A stretch of DNA of 64,000 bases from Aquiflexum gelatinilyticum (GCF_024741135.1 NZ_JANSUY010000005.1:1-64000); one strand, 5' to 3'. Numbered from the stretch's first letter, positions 23,141 through 33,870 are shown. The notes: generated from the letters alone by a model not told the origin. Made by a program: numbers and translations.

Positions 23141-25549
23141 ATGATGAGAAGTAAAATTAAATCACTGCTAAAAAATTTCAACAAAAGACCCATACTGACA
23201 GGAATTGCAGTTTTTTTTATTTCGCTTGGCCTAACTCAATTTTTAACTTATAAAGATTTCCTATTGATCAAATCATATGAGAAAGAGTCTGTAATCGAAA
23301 GAACCAATCTTATTGAAAAGAAAATCATGGCCGGATTGAGCAATGCTTTGTCAGCCACCAAAACGCTAGCTTACATCGAAAGGAAATATGGGGTTGGAGA
23401 TGATTTTAATCATATAGCTCATGAAATTCTTCGTAACAATCCTAATCTAGATGCCATCCAGTTACTCGAAAACGGAACGATAAAATATAATTATCCCCTC
23501 GTTGGAAACGAAATGGTAATTGGCTATGATATTTTTTCTGACTCTCTCAGGTCAAAGGAAGCAATCAAGGCAATAGAAAGTAATACATTATTTTTTGCAG
23601 GACCATTTGAACTAAGGCAAGGAGGTTCAGGTATCGTTGGCCGATTGCCTATTTACAAAGAAAATATATTCTGGGGCTTTGCTGCTGTTGTGGTTAGGCT
23701 TGAAACATTTTATGAGATCATTGGAATTGAAAATTTAGACCAAGACCTTTTTGCTGTTCAATTTTCCAAAATTAACCCTGATTCAGGGGAAGAAGAATTG
23801 TTTTTGCCCCATCAGAAAAACACTTTCTCCGGATACACTCACTCTATTCCAATTCCGCTAGGAGATTGGAAACTAACCGTACAGCTTAAAGAGTCCCAGG
23901 CATTCAGTAAAAATAAAAAAGCCTTCTGGTTGAGGATTATATTTTCGGTGGTATTGGGAATGGCAGCTTGGTATCTTGCAATTCAACCCTCCATACTGCA
24001 AGCCAAAGTAAACAAGCAATCAAAACAATTGAAGAAAAGTAACGAAAGGTTTGAATATGCAACCTTGGCTACTTCTGATGCAATTTGGGATTGGGATTTG
24101 GTTACCAATAAAGTGTATCGTTCAGAAAATTTTGAAAAACTCTTTGGATACACTTCTGAGGATTTTAGCAAACACCCTGATTTTTGGAACAGGCATATCC
24201 ATTCTGAAGATTTTCAAAATTCAAAAATTGAACTTGAAAATACTTTAGAATCAAAGCAAGAATATTGGGAACAAGAATTTCGGTTTTTGAAAAAGGATGG
24301 TACATATGCTTATGTAGTGGATAAAGGTATCATCATTCGAAATGAAAATGGAAAAGCAATCAGACTCATCGGTGCAACTCAGGATATCTCCAAAATCAAA
24401 GCGACAGAGTTTGCAATAGAAAAAGAGAAGGAATTCCTCAAAGCTATGATGGAAAATCTTTCGGAAGGTATCATTGCATGTGACCACAACGGCCATATAA
24501 CCGTCCTAAACAAGACGACAAGAGAAATGTTTGGATTTTCGAAAGGAGAATTCGAAATATCAAAATGGAAAGACTACTATAAATGTTATCAACCCGACGG
24601 TGTTACCTTGGTTAATGAAAATGAAACGCCACTTTATAAAGCATTAGGCGGTGAGCGAGTTTCCCAACAAGAATTGGTTATCCGCTCAAATAATGGTCAA
24701 AACAAAATAGTTCTTTGTTCAGGAGAACAAATTAAAACAACTGACGGCAGAATAATTGGAGCTGTCGTTGTCATGTTGGACATCACAGAAAAGAGAAAAA
24801 AAGACAAGGACTTGACCAAAATGAGCGAGGATCTTAAGGCTAGGGCTGCGGAACTGGAAGCTTCTAATGCAGAATTGGAGCAATTTGCCTATGTCGCTTC
24901 CCATGACCTTCAGGAACCCTTGAGGATGATCACTAGCTTTCTAAAACTCATTGAAAAAAAATATAACCCAATTCTGGATGAAAAAGGGAAACAATTCATT
25001 CACTTTGCCATGGATGGATCTATTAGGATGAGACAAATTATTACGGACTTGTTGGAATACAGCCGTGCAGGAAATTCTATTCAGCCAGAAGAATTCTCGA
25101 TTCAAGAAATATTAAACGAGGTCGTCATATTAGAAAAAAACCACATCAAACGGCTTGGGGCAGTTTTAACACATGATCCCTTACCTAATATTTATGCAGT
25201 TAAGGTTCAAATAAGACAATTACTACAAAATCTCATAAACAATTCTTTGAAATTCACTACACCTGGATCTAAACCCAAAATTCATATTGCTTATCAAGAA
25301 TGTCCCAAATATTGGAAGTTTAGTGTCAAAGACAATGGAATCGGCGTAGCCCCGGAATACCATGACAAGATTTTTCAGATTTTTCAAAGACTACATACCA
25401 GACAAGAATATGAAGGCACCGGGCTTGGCTTGGCCAACTGCAAAAAAATTGTAGAGAACCACCAAGGTAAGATCAAGATCATTTCAAATGAAGGAATGGG
25501 CAGTATTATATTTTTTACCCTAATGAAACCTGATACATTCGAGTCATGA
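23141..25549 (+). CDS. membrane sensor histidine kinase with CHASE-like and two PAS domains
   Basis: An 802-residue kinase. TM1 is at about residues 17-36, then a periplasmic CHASE-type sensor domain (about 37-265), TM2 (about 268-288), PAS/PAC 1 (about 305-425, with WDWDLVTNKVYRSENFEKLFGY), PAS/PAC 2 (about 435-555), a short coil, HisKA with phospho-acceptor His588 in YVASHDLQEPLRM, and the ATPase domain (N box LLQNLINNSLKFT, G1 DNGIGV, G2 EGTGLGLANCKKIV). No response regulator gene is adjacent, so it is an orphan kinase; the ligand is unknown. The start is the ATG at 23141 (another at 23144); the upstream in-frame GTG at 23081 is less likely. Confidence 0.9.
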   Translation: MMRSKIKSLLKNFNKRPILTGIAVFFISLGLTQFLTYKDFLLIKSYEKESVIERTNLIEKKIMAGLSNALSATKTLAYIERKYGVGDDFNHIAHEILRNNPNLDAIQLLENGTIKYNYPLVGNEMVIGYDIFSDSLRSKEAIKAIESNTLFFAGPFELRQGGSGIVGRLPIYKENIFWGFAAVVVRLETFYEIIGIENLDQDLFAVQFSKINPDSGEEELFLPHQKNTFSGYTHSIPIPLGDWKLTVQLKESQAFSKNKKAFWLRIIFSVVLGMAAWYLAIQPSILQAKVNKQSKQLKKSNERFEYATLATSDAIWDWDLVTNKVYRSENFEKLFGYTSEDFSKHPDFWNRHIHSEDFQNSKIELENTLESKQEYWEQEFRFLKKDGTYAYVVDKGIIIRNENGKAIRLIGATQDISKIKATEFAIEKEKEFLKAMMENLSEGIIACDHNGHITVLNKTTREMFGFSKGEFEISKWKDYYKCYQPDGVTLVNENETPLYKALGGERVSQQELVIRSNNGQNKIVLCSGEQIKTTDGRIIGAVVVMLDITEKRKKDKDLTKMSEDLKARAAELEASNAELEQFAYVASHDLQEPLRMITSFLKLIEKKYNPILDEKGKQFIHFAMDGSIRMRQIITDLLEYSRAGNSIQPEEFSIQEILNEVVILEKNHIKRLGAVLTHDPLPNIYAVKVQIRQLLQNLINNSLKFTTPGSKPKIHIAYQECPKYWKFSVKDNGIGVAPEYHDKIFQIFQRLHTRQEYEGTGLGLANCKKIVENHQGKIKIISNEGMGSIIFFTLMKPDTFES

Positions 25550-26068
25550 AATTTACCCCCGATGGATATTTCATGTTATTGATTTGAAATGGCAATGATT
25601 ATATTCATGGAAATTAATTTAATTGGTTTTGAAGAAATACAAGGTCAAACCCTGATTAAGAAACCAAAACTACAAAAAGAGCGAAATTCTCTATTGGATT
25701 GAGATAAAAAGAGAATATTGACTTGGTAATTAAAGCATTATAGATAACAAAACTCAAAAATGTGATCTGATTTTCTTGAAAAGGAGTAATGGTGGAAACA
25801 TATCCCACCATTATATCATCTAGAGATCACCTTCCCCCAGTCCCCTTACTGATTTCCCTACTCTGTCCATAGATACTCTGACCCTGAGTTACGTGTAATC
25901 TATCCTTGAGCTACGTTTCAAGCTCCTTCCAAAAATGAAAACTGACTTTTTGTAACGCTCTAAAAATCCTATCTTCTTTTCAAATTCTGCATTCTTTATT
26001 TCAATTGTTACTACATTTAAAGACCCAAAATTGCTTTTTCCTATTTTCATGAAACCAATAGTATTAAA
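25550..26068. other. spacer without a visible gene
   Basis: No open frame of note. A 9-bp inverted repeat TAATGGTGG/CCACCATTA lies at 25787-25813 without a T run. Nearby GAGTTACGTG and GAGCTACGTT (about 25890-25918) form a loose direct repeat. The promoter of the cyclophilin operon should lie in the last 80 bases; TACATTTA near 26010 is a partial match to the -7 box. Confidence 0.4.
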
Positions 26069-26641
26069 ATGAAAAAAACAGGATTCTTTGTCATTGCTTG
26101 CCTTTTCTCCATTTGTTCATTTGCCCAGGAAAAGAACCCGATAGGATTGATCGAAACCCCAAAAGGAAAAATTTATATCCAACTTTTTGATGAAACACCA
26201 AACCACCAACAAAGCTTTATCGAGCTGGCAGAGGAAGGATATTGGGACTCGCTGACATTTAATAGGGTCATCCCCAATTTTGTAGCGCAAGGTGGCTGTC
26301 CCGATACCGAAGAAGGATTCAAGGACCCTGAGTACTTGCTTGAACCAGAGTTTGTCAAAGGGCTAACCCACATCTATGGCGCTGTTGGTGCAGGAAGAGA
26401 TGATAATCCCGGAAAGCTTTCAGCAAGGTGCCAATTTTATATTGTCCAAAACAAAGATGGCTTACACAGGCTTGATAATGATTACACGGTATTTGGCCAG
26501 GTAATCAAAGGAATGGATATCGTAGATGCTATCGTATATCAGAAAAGAAACAGCAAAGACGAACCGGTAATCCCCGTGACCCTCAAGGTGAGCATCCTGT
26601 ACCTTTCCAAAGCTGAAATAGAAAATTTAACCCACTTTTAA
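26069..26641 (+). CDS. exported cyclophilin-type peptidyl-prolyl isomerase
   Basis: A 190-residue protein with a Sec signal peptide (core about residues 5-17, cleavage after SFA-Q). The cyclophilin domain shows ETPKGKIYIQLFDETP, LTFNRVIPNFVAQGGCPDTEEG (catalytic Arg; the F-x-x-Q-G-G core is intact) and SARCQFYIVQNKDGLHRLDNDYTVFGQVIKGMD. The usual H-F-H-R catalytic strand is shortened to TFNRV but keeps the Arg. It should speed proline isomerisation during folding in the periplasm. It is 16 bases upstream of the AsmA gene, and probably co-transcribed with it, which would link folding catalysis to outer-membrane biogenesis. Confidence 0.92.
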   Translation: MKKTGFFVIACLFSICSFAQEKNPIGLIETPKGKIYIQLFDETPNHQQSFIELAEEGYWDSLTFNRVIPNFVAQGGCPDTEEGFKDPEYLLEPEFVKGLTHIYGAVGAGRDDNPGKLSARCQFYIVQNKDGLHRLDNDYTVFGQVIKGMDIVDAIVYQKRNSKDEPVIPVTLKVSILYLSKAEIENLTHF

Positions 26642-26657
26642 AATATCACTTTCACCC

Positions 26658-29600
26658 ATGGAATGGAATAAAAGACCTGCACTGAAAATATTAAAATATT
26701 CAGGACTAGGATTTGGGTTGATACTGGCAATCATGGCCATCTTTCCTCTTTTTTTCAAAGACAAAGTCAATACAAAAGTCAAAGAATACATCAACAGCCA
26801 GGTTACTTCAGAACTCCGGTTCAATGAAATCAACCTTACTTTTTTCAGGCATTTTCCAAACTTGACTGTTTCTTTGGATGAAGTTTTTGTAAAGGGTGCC
26901 GAAGGTTTTGTCCCTGACACTTTGCTTTATGCCAAAGATGTGTCCTTCGGTGTCAATCTTCTTTCTGTTTTCAATGATAAGATTGAAGTTTCAGGTATTT
27001 ACTTCAATGAAGCTAAGATCAATATCCTCCGTGATACACAAGGCCATGCCAATTTTGATATTTTCCTTTCCGAAACTGATAGCATCAAATCAGAACAAGA
27101 ACCCTCAGATCTGAGTTTGGAAATCAACAATATCAAATTCAGCAACAGTGATTTTTTCTATCGGGATACGGATTTAGATTTTTCTTGCCTCGCAGAGAAT
27201 TTTGACTACTCCGGAAAAGGAAATTTGAAGGATGCCATCGTGGACCTCAGCAGTGAATTAAACATTCAGACATTTGAGCTTACTTATGAAAATGTCACCT
27301 ATTTATCCAAAAAAAGAGTCAGCGCAAGCCTCCAAACCAAAATCGATACAGAATCGACAGCTTTGACTTTCGAGAGAAACCACCTCATGATCAATGAACT
27401 CCCTGTAGATTTTATAGGGAAACTGGAATTTTTGAATGGAGGTTATGATATGAATTTCATCCTTGAATCCGTCGATACGGATTTTAAAGACATGCTTACC
27501 CTCATTCCGGATGAATTGGGCACTTGGCTAGACAATACAACTGTCAGAGGAAAAGGAGAACTCAGGGGTTCGCTGCAGGGTCTTTACCTTCCCGAGCAAA
27601 ACCAGATGCCAAACATCCTGATGAATCTTTTTATCTACAATGGATTTATCAGCCACACAGGTTCTTCGACTCCTCTCGAAAAATTATACCTCGACCTTGA
27701 CCTTACTGTACCCGAACTCAATGTAGACAAAACCATCATTGCCTTGGACAGCGTTTCGATGACTCTTGGAGATGGTTTCGTCTATGGACATCTCAATATT
27801 GAAGGGCTTGATCCGGCAATTATTAACATTGATTTGGCTATCAATGTAGACTTGGACCTTCTTGATAAAGCATTGGGAATAATTCCCTTCGATTTAAAAG
27901 GATTGATGGAAATGAAATTGCAGGCTAAAGGAAACTACTTGACCCGGCCGCTTCCAAACCAATTCAGGGGAGATGAAAAAGAAGTCATCAGCATACCCAA
28001 GTTTAATTTCAGTTCCTCACTTAAAGAAGGATATTTAAAATGGACTGCATTGCCTGAGGCCATTCAGGACATCTCTTGGAATCTTAGTATAAATTCTCCT
28101 GACAGCATCCTCCAAAATATCGGAATCGACCTTCAAGACTTCAGATTCAAAGTTCTTGACAATCAGACAAAAGGAAGTATGAAAGTGGCAGGTCTCAAAA
28201 TAATGGACGTTGATGCTGATCTCACAACAGATTTTGACCTTGCTCAGATTGAAAAATTCTACCCCCTTGATTCAGGGATTGTACTGAACGGAAAACTAAA
28301 AATGGATGTAAAAGCCAAAGGGAGTTACCAACAAGACAAAAAGCTTTTTCCAATCATCAACTCCCAAATTTCTGTCAATGAAGGCTTTATCAAAACTCCA
28401 TATTCCGATCAGGCAATAGAAAATATTTCATTTGTATTAAATATCATAAGTGAAAAAGGATCTTACAATGATTTGAAAATTGACCTTCAGCCTATAGCAT
28501 TCACATTTGCAGGGAGTCCATTTTCATTAAAAGCCAATGTTGAAAATCTGGATGACATCAAATATGAAATCCAATCCCAAGGAAGGATAGACCTAGGAAA
28601 ACTCTATCAGACATTTGGGGTAGATGGTTATGAATTGGATGGGTACCTTATCACAGACATCAATCTCAAAGGCCTTCAAAGTGACGCCACAAAAGGAAGG
28701 CTTCAGCAGCTAGACAACAGAGGTACCATTGAAATGGAAAAAATCAGGGTACGGTCAGATTTGTTTCCCCTGCCTTTTGACATCCATTCTGGAAAAATCA
28801 GGGTAGACAAGGACAAACTTTTTCTTGAAAAACTTCATGCACAATATGCCGAAAATACCCTGATAGCTGACGGCTATCTGTTCAACTTGATAGCTTATTA
28901 TGCGGATGAAGTTGCTCCTGTTAAGGGAAATTTGACGTTAAGCAGCCAAAAGCTAAATCTGAATGACTTTATGTTTTATTCGGAGGATGGTGCGGTGGAA
29001 GTAGACACTTTGGGATCTGTTCAGGGTGTAGTCATGATTCCGCCCAATGTTGATTTCAGCCTGGTAGCATCACTAGATACGGTCATTTTTGATCAGGTTA
29101 GACTGGAAAAATTCAATGGGAAAATAGGGATTAAAAACGGCAGTCTTTTGATGGAAAATACCGGATTCAATCTAGTGGGTTCTACATTTCAAATGACAGG
29201 AAATTATGTTCCTTTAAATCCATTCAACGCAACCTTTGATTATCATATTCGGGCAAAAGGTTTTGACATAAAACGTGCCTATGACGAAATTCCTTTGTTT
29301 CAGGAAATGGTTTCCGCTGCAGAATACGCACAGGGCATAGCTTCTTTGGACTATAAGTTGTCCGGTAGATTGGATGCCAATATGAACCCTGTGCTTCCTT
29401 CTATCAAAGGAGAAGGGATTTTTGCTTTGGACAAAGTCAAACTCAAAGGATTCAAACTGATGAACAGTATCGCCAAAGATACCGAAAACAAGGAATTGGC
29501 AGACCCTGAACTAGCAGGAGTACAGATCAAAAGCAACATTGCCAACAACCTGATGACCATCGAAAGGACAAGGATGCGCATAGCAGGATTTAGACCAAGA

Positions 29601-29819
29601 TTTGAAGGTCAGGTCAGTTTGGATGGGGATATGAGCATTGCTTTCAGGCTTGGACTTCCTCCTTTGGGGCTATTCGGCATTCCGATCAAAATCACAGGAA
29701 ACGCAGAAAATCCAAACATCGAAGTAGGTAAAATTACTGAAGGAGATGAATTGGAGGAAACTGAAGATAAATCAGGAGCTGAGAGCGAAGGGAATTCAAT
29801 TACCGGATCAAATACATAA
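26658..29819 (+). CDS. AsmA-family membrane protein
   Basis: A 1053-residue protein. One N-terminal transmembrane helix (about residues 11-33) is followed by a very long periplasmic part of repeated beta strands. The start of the AsmA domain is FFKDKVNTKVKEYINSQV, LRFNEINLTFFRHFPNLTVSLDEVFV; the AsmA C-terminal region is around 860-1000 (DAYEIP-like segment IKRAYDEIPLFQEMV, GIASLDYKLSG, then MRIAGFRPRFEGQVSLDGDMSIAFRLGLPP). Such proteins form bridge-like grooves for lipid transport between the membranes. The C-terminus is acidic and disordered (about 1020-1053). Downstream of the cyclophilin gene. Confidence 0.9.
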   Translation: MEWNKRPALKILKYSGLGFGLILAIMAIFPLFFKDKVNTKVKEYINSQVTSELRFNEINLTFFRHFPNLTVSLDEVFVKGAEGFVPDTLLYAKDVSFGVNLLSVFNDKIEVSGIYFNEAKINILRDTQGHANFDIFLSETDSIKSEQEPSDLSLEINNIKFSNSDFFYRDTDLDFSCLAENFDYSGKGNLKDAIVDLSSELNIQTFELTYENVTYLSKKRVSASLQTKIDTESTALTFERNHLMINELPVDFIGKLEFLNGGYDMNFILESVDTDFKDMLTLIPDELGTWLDNTTVRGKGELRGSLQGLYLPEQNQMPNILMNLFIYNGFISHTGSSTPLEKLYLDLDLTVPELNVDKTIIALDSVSMTLGDGFVYGHLNIEGLDPAIINIDLAINVDLDLLDKALGIIPFDLKGLMEMKLQAKGNYLTRPLPNQFRGDEKEVISIPKFNFSSSLKEGYLKWTALPEAIQDISWNLSINSPDSILQNIGIDLQDFRFKVLDNQTKGSMKVAGLKIMDVDADLTTDFDLAQIEKFYPLDSGIVLNGKLKMDVKAKGSYQQDKKLFPIINSQISVNEGFIKTPYSDQAIENISFVLNIISEKGSYNDLKIDLQPIAFTFAGSPFSLKANVENLDDIKYEIQSQGRIDLGKLYQTFGVDGYELDGYLITDINLKGLQSDATKGRLQQLDNRGTIEMEKIRVRSDLFPLPFDIHSGKIRVDKDKLFLEKLHAQYAENTLIADGYLFNLIAYYADEVAPVKGNLTLSSQKLNLNDFMFYSEDGAVEVDTLGSVQGVVMIPPNVDFSLVASLDTVIFDQVRLEKFNGKIGIKNGSLLMENTGFNLVGSTFQMTGNYVPLNPFNATFDYHIRAKGFDIKRAYDEIPLFQEMVSAAEYAQGIASLDYKLSGRLDANMNPVLPSIKGEGIFALDKVKLKGFKLMNSIAKDTENKELADPELAGVQIKSNIANNLMTIERTRMRIAGFRPRFEGQVSLDGDMSIAFRLGLPPLGLFGIPIKITGNAENPNIEVGKITEGDELEETEDKSGAESEGNSITGSNT

Positions 29820-29898
29820 ACCTGTTCCATTTATTGAACGGCTTTCGATTACATAACCAATTGATTAGATTTAGCTATCATTCTTACCCAAATATGCC

Positions 29899-32800
29899 AT
29901 GAAAAATTTACTTACTCTTTTTACTCTGTCTATTGCCTTCCAATTTGCAAATGCCCAAGGCACAAGATTACTCCGCGAACCTACAATCAGCAAGGAACAC
30001 ATTGTGTTTGTCCATGCCAATGACTTGTGGAAGGTAAATAAATCAGGAGGAGATGCTGTTCGCCTGACCAGCAATGAAGGCGCTGAAACCTTACCAAGAT
30101 TCTCACCTGATGGCAAATCCATTGCATTTACAGGTCAATATGACGGTAACACGGATGTTTATTTGATTCCAGTGGAAGGTGGAGAACCCCTGCGGCTTAC
30201 GTGGCATCCTGGAGCTGATTTGGTTACAGGTTGGACTCCGGATGGCAGACATGTGCTTTTCACTTCTTCAAGAATGGGAGTTCCTACCAAGGAATCTAAA
30301 TTTTTCCAAGTTGCCAAGGAAGGTGGAATGGAAGAACCATTGGATATTCCAAGAGCAGTAAATGGAAGAATTTCTCCAGATGGAAAATCCATAGCCTATC
30401 AGCAAATCGCTTTTTGGGATCCCGAATGGAGGAATTACCGTGGAGGGCAGGCTAAACCAATTTGGATTGTGGATATGAAAAACCACTCCTTAAAAATGAC
30501 TTTACAAACAGACAACGAGCGGCATACCCAACCCATATGGCATGGGGAACGGGTATTTTTTCTTTCTGAAAGGGATTATGCAGGCAATATCTGGTCATTT
30601 GACCCAAAGTCAGAAACATTGAAGCAAGAAACTTTCCATACAGATTTTGACATCAAAAACCTTGATTCCAATGGATCTGAGGTAGTTTATGAACAAGGAG
30701 GCTACCTCCATATTCTGGATCCTGCCACAGGAGTTACCAATCAGTTGACAATAAATATCAACGGAGATTTCCATTGGGCAAGAGAAAGATGGCAAGATGT
30801 AAATGGAAGAAGCCTGACAAATGCTTCTTTGTCTCCTACAGGGCAAAGAGCGCTTTTTGAATTCAGGGGAGAAATCATCACAGTTCCAAAGGAAAATGGA
30901 GATGCACGTAACCTGACCAATACCTCCGGCATCGCAGACAGGTCGCCGATTTGGTCTCCTGACGGTCAGCAGATTGCTTGGTTTTCAGATGCCTCAGGAG
31001 AATACCAACTCATGATTGGAGACCAAGAAGGACTTACCAAACCAAAAACTATCTCCCTTCCCAACAAATCTTTTTACTTCAAACCCGATTGGGCACCTGA
31101 TGGAAAGCACATAGCTTTTACCGATACAGATTACAACCTATGGATAGTCAATGTGACTAGTGGAACTGCAAAAATTGCTGACACAGAACGTTTTGCACAC
31201 CCAAACAGAAGTCTGAATCCTGTATGGTCACCGGATTCCAAATGGGTCGCTTACGCAAGACTTTTGGACAATCAATTCAAAGCCATATTTGTCTATCAAA
31301 TTGAAACCGGCAAAAAAATACAGGTAACGGATGGATTGGCAGATGCCATCAGTCCTGTTTGGGATGTCAATTCTGAATACCTTTACTTCTTAGCCAGTAC
31401 CAATTTTGGATTGAATTCAGGTTGGTTGGACATGAGCTCTTACGAAAGACCAATTACCAGAAGCTTGTATGTGGCTGTTTTGAATAAAAACGGGAAGTCC
31501 CCTTTCTTACCTCAAAGTGACGAAGAAAAGCAGAAGGAAACAGAGAAAAAAGAAGGCGAAAAGAAGACCGATACCAAACTTGTGACAATTGATGAGGAAG
31601 GTATATGGAAAAGGATCATTGCGGTGGATGTCCCTGCAAGAGATTATATTGGTTTGGTCGGAGGACCTGAAAACTATTTGTTCTATACAGAATCTTTACC
31701 TAACCAACCGGGAGTATTGCTGCACAGGTACAATTTCAAAGAAAGAAAAACTGAACAATACCTCTCAGGAATCAGCTTTGCGACTGTTTCAAATGATAGA
31801 AAAACATTACTCTATCAAGCAAATGGCAATTGGGGAATCGTTGAAACCAACGGAGGTCCAAAAAAAGCAGGAGACGGTAACCTGAAAGCCCTTGCAAATT
31901 TCAAAATCAAAATCAACCCTAAACAAGAATGGGAACAGATTTTTAAAGAAGGATGGAGGTACCAACGTGATTTCCTTTATGTGGATAATGTACACGGAGC
32001 ACCTTGGGATGACATTTTCAGTTGGTATAAGCCTTGGGTGTCGCATGTCAGGCACAGAAGTGATTTGAATTATATCATTGACATACTTGGCGGAGAGGTA
32101 GCGGTCGGACACAGCTATACTTCAGGCGGAGATTTTCCTGATGTCAAGTCGGTCAATATCGGTTTATTGGGTGCAGACTATGAGGTTAACCAGGGAAGAT
32201 ACAGAATCTCCAAAATCTACAATGCTGAAAGCTGGAACCCTAACCTCAAGGCGCCATTAGCCATACCGGGCATAGATGTCAAGGTAGGAGACTATATCCT
32301 TGAGGTTAATGGACAAGAAATAGAAGCCTCAGAAAACCTGTACAAATATTTTGAAGGTACTGGAGGAAGGCAGATAAAAATCAGGGTAAACAGTAAACCG
32401 GACAGCGAAGGTTCACGATTGATTACCGTCGTTCCCGTAGAAAATGAAAACCAATTGAGGATGATGGATTGGGTAGAAAGCAAGAGGAGAAAAGTAGATG
32501 AATTGTCCGGAGGTAAATTAGCCTATGTCTACATTCCAAATACCGGAAATCCCGGTTACACTTATTTCAATCGCTACTATTTTTCCCAACAGGATAAAAA
32601 AGGAGCTGTAATTGATGAAAGGAACAATGGCGGTGGTTCCGCTGCTGATTACATGGTAGACATTATGGCACGCGAACTCCACGGTTATTTCAATAGCCGT
32701 GCCGGTGACCGAAGGCCATTTACCACGCCAATGGCAGGAATTTGGGGACCAAAAGTGATGCTGATCAATGAAAGGGCCGGTTCAGGCGGAGACCTCCTCC

Positions 32801-33141
32801 CCTACTTATTTCACAAAATGGAAATAGGTCCGCTTATCGGTACCAAAACCTGGGGCGGATTAGTTGGTACATGGGATACACCGCCATTCATAGATGGTGG
32901 AAGAATGGTGGCACCTAGGGGAGGTTTCTTTGATGTCAATGGTGAATGGGCAGTAGAAGGAGTGGGAATTTCGCCTGACATTGCTGTTGAACAAACTCCA
33001 AAAGAGGTCATTAACGGTAAAGATCCACAATTGGAGAGGGCTGTTAAAGAAACATTAAGACTATTTGAGACCCAAGGTGTAGAATTGAAGCCTGAGCCAA
33101 AAGCCCCAATCCGATATGCAAGGCCTCAAAAAAAGAATTAA
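29899..33141 (+). CDS. exported tricorn-like S41 peptidase with beta-propellers and PDZ domain
   Basis: A 1080-residue protein. It has a Sec signal peptide (cleavage near NAQ-G, residue 20), then two propeller regions built from TolB/PD40 blades (about 35-300 and 320-560; repeats such as RFSPDGKSIAFTGQ, WSPDGQQIAWFSDASG, WAPDGKHIAFTD). A tricorn core-like domain follows (about 660-760), then a PDZ domain (about 765-840, with VKVGDYILEVNGQEI) and an S41 protease domain (about 850-1060). The nucleophile is Ser962 in INERAGSGGD; DERNNGGGSAADY and GTKTWGGLVG are also tricorn-like. It should degrade peptides in the periplasm. The archaeal tricorn is cytosolic; exported homologues are common in Bacteroidota. 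Confidence 0.92.
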   Translation: MKNLLTLFTLSIAFQFANAQGTRLLREPTISKEHIVFVHANDLWKVNKSGGDAVRLTSNEGAETLPRFSPDGKSIAFTGQYDGNTDVYLIPVEGGEPLRLTWHPGADLVTGWTPDGRHVLFTSSRMGVPTKESKFFQVAKEGGMEEPLDIPRAVNGRISPDGKSIAYQQIAFWDPEWRNYRGGQAKPIWIVDMKNHSLKMTLQTDNERHTQPIWHGERVFFLSERDYAGNIWSFDPKSETLKQETFHTDFDIKNLDSNGSEVVYEQGGYLHILDPATGVTNQLTININGDFHWARERWQDVNGRSLTNASLSPTGQRALFEFRGEIITVPKENGDARNLTNTSGIADRSPIWSPDGQQIAWFSDASGEYQLMIGDQEGLTKPKTISLPNKSFYFKPDWAPDGKHIAFTDTDYNLWIVNVTSGTAKIADTERFAHPNRSLNPVWSPDSKWVAYARLLDNQFKAIFVYQIETGKKIQVTDGLADAISPVWDVNSEYLYFLASTNFGLNSGWLDMSSYERPITRSLYVAVLNKNGKSPFLPQSDEEKQKETEKKEGEKKTDTKLVTIDEEGIWKRIIAVDVPARDYIGLVGGPENYLFYTESLPNQPGVLLHRYNFKERKTEQYLSGISFATVSNDRKTLLYQANGNWGIVETNGGPKKAGDGNLKALANFKIKINPKQEWEQIFKEGWRYQRDFLYVDNVHGAPWDDIFSWYKPWVSHVRHRSDLNYIIDILGGEVAVGHSYTSGGDFPDVKSVNIGLLGADYEVNQGRYRISKIYNAESWNPNLKAPLAIPGIDVKVGDYILEVNGQEIEASENLYKYFEGTGGRQIKIRVNSKPDSEGSRLITVVPVENENQLRMMDWVESKRRKVDELSGGKLAYVYIPNTGNPGYTYFNRYYFSQQDKKGAVIDERNNGGGSAADYMVDIMARELHGYFNSRAGDRRPFTTPMAGIWGPKVMLINERAGSGGDLLPYLFHKMEIGPLIGTKTWGGLVGTWDTPPFIDGGRMVAPRGGFFDVNGEWAVEGVGISPDIAVEQTPKEVINGKDPQLERAVKETLRLFETQGVELKPEPKAPIRYARPQKKN

Positions 33142-33366
33142 AAATCTTGCTCTTAATTTAGTCAAGGCCTACAAGATCAATTTACAAAAATGAGGAATCC
33201 CTTGTGATTAAAAAAAATTGGATCAAAAAGGAAAATAACCAATGAAATTATCCTAAATACCGGATCCCATTGCAGAATACTGATAGAAACAATTCAAAAA
33301 GTTAAAATCTTACCCAAATACCCAACAAATAATTTCAATATTTTTAACTTTAAAGAAAAAACCATT

Positions 33367-33771
33367 ATGAAAAAATCAACCTTTCTTTTCGCCATTTTAA
33401 TCATGGCCTTATTCACTTATAAGGCAGAAGCACAGGCATTAAAAGTACCAAAAGCAGAAATTCCCACTGCAGACCTTCAAAAGCAATTATTAGGAGCATT
33501 GGATAGTGTGGAAGGATTAGGCCTTTCAGCTGATCAAACATCCAAATTAAAGGCTAATAACAAAACCTTTGCAGGAGAGATTTTCAAAATCCTAGGTGGA
33601 AGCGGTTCAGACGATGCCAAAAAGGGTCTTCTGAATAACTTGGGTGGTGAAAGACAAAAGTTTTTGACAAGTCTTTTAGGAAATGACCTTTTAGGAAAGT
33701 ACACAAAAAAAATCAATGGATTGATCAAACCATTCAAAAGCAAATTAGGTTTGGCCTCTTTACTATTCTAA
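33367..33771 (+). CDS. small exported protein of unknown function
   Basis: A 134-residue protein with a Sec signal peptide (core about 6-18, cleavage after AEA-Q). The mature part is helical and low in aromatic residues: IPTADLQKQLLGALDSVEGLGLSADQ, LKANNKTFAGEIFKILGGSGSDDAKKG, FLTSLLGNDLLGKYTKKING. I do not recognise a family with certainty. It stands alone between two terminator-like boundaries, with a strong terminator immediately downstream, so it is probably monocistronic. Confidence 0.75.
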   Translation: MKKSTFLFAILIMALFTYKAEAQALKVPKAEIPTADLQKQLLGALDSVEGLGLSADQTSKLKANNKTFAGEIFKILGGSGSDDAKKGLLNNLGGERQKFLTSLLGNDLLGKYTKKINGLIKPFKSKLGLASLLF

Positions 33772-33820
33772 TCAGAATAGGATTAATTATTTTATAAAAA
33801 GGAATAGCAATCATTTTCTA

Positions 33821-33856
33821 AGCCGTGGAATTTCCTGTAAATTCCACGGCTTTCTT
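33821..33856 (+). terminator. terminator of the small exported protein gene
   Basis: AGCCGTGGAATTT (33821-33833) pairs perfectly with AAATTCCACGGCT (33839-33851), loop CCTGT, followed by TTCTT. It lies 50 bases past the stop and 15 before the next start. Confidence 0.88.
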
Positions 33857-33870
33857 ATTTAAACCCATCC

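Noticed and set aside
25787-25813. Inverted repeat TAATGGTGG/CCACCATTA as terminator of the histidine kinase gene
   Set aside because: It lies 240 bases past the stop and has no T run.
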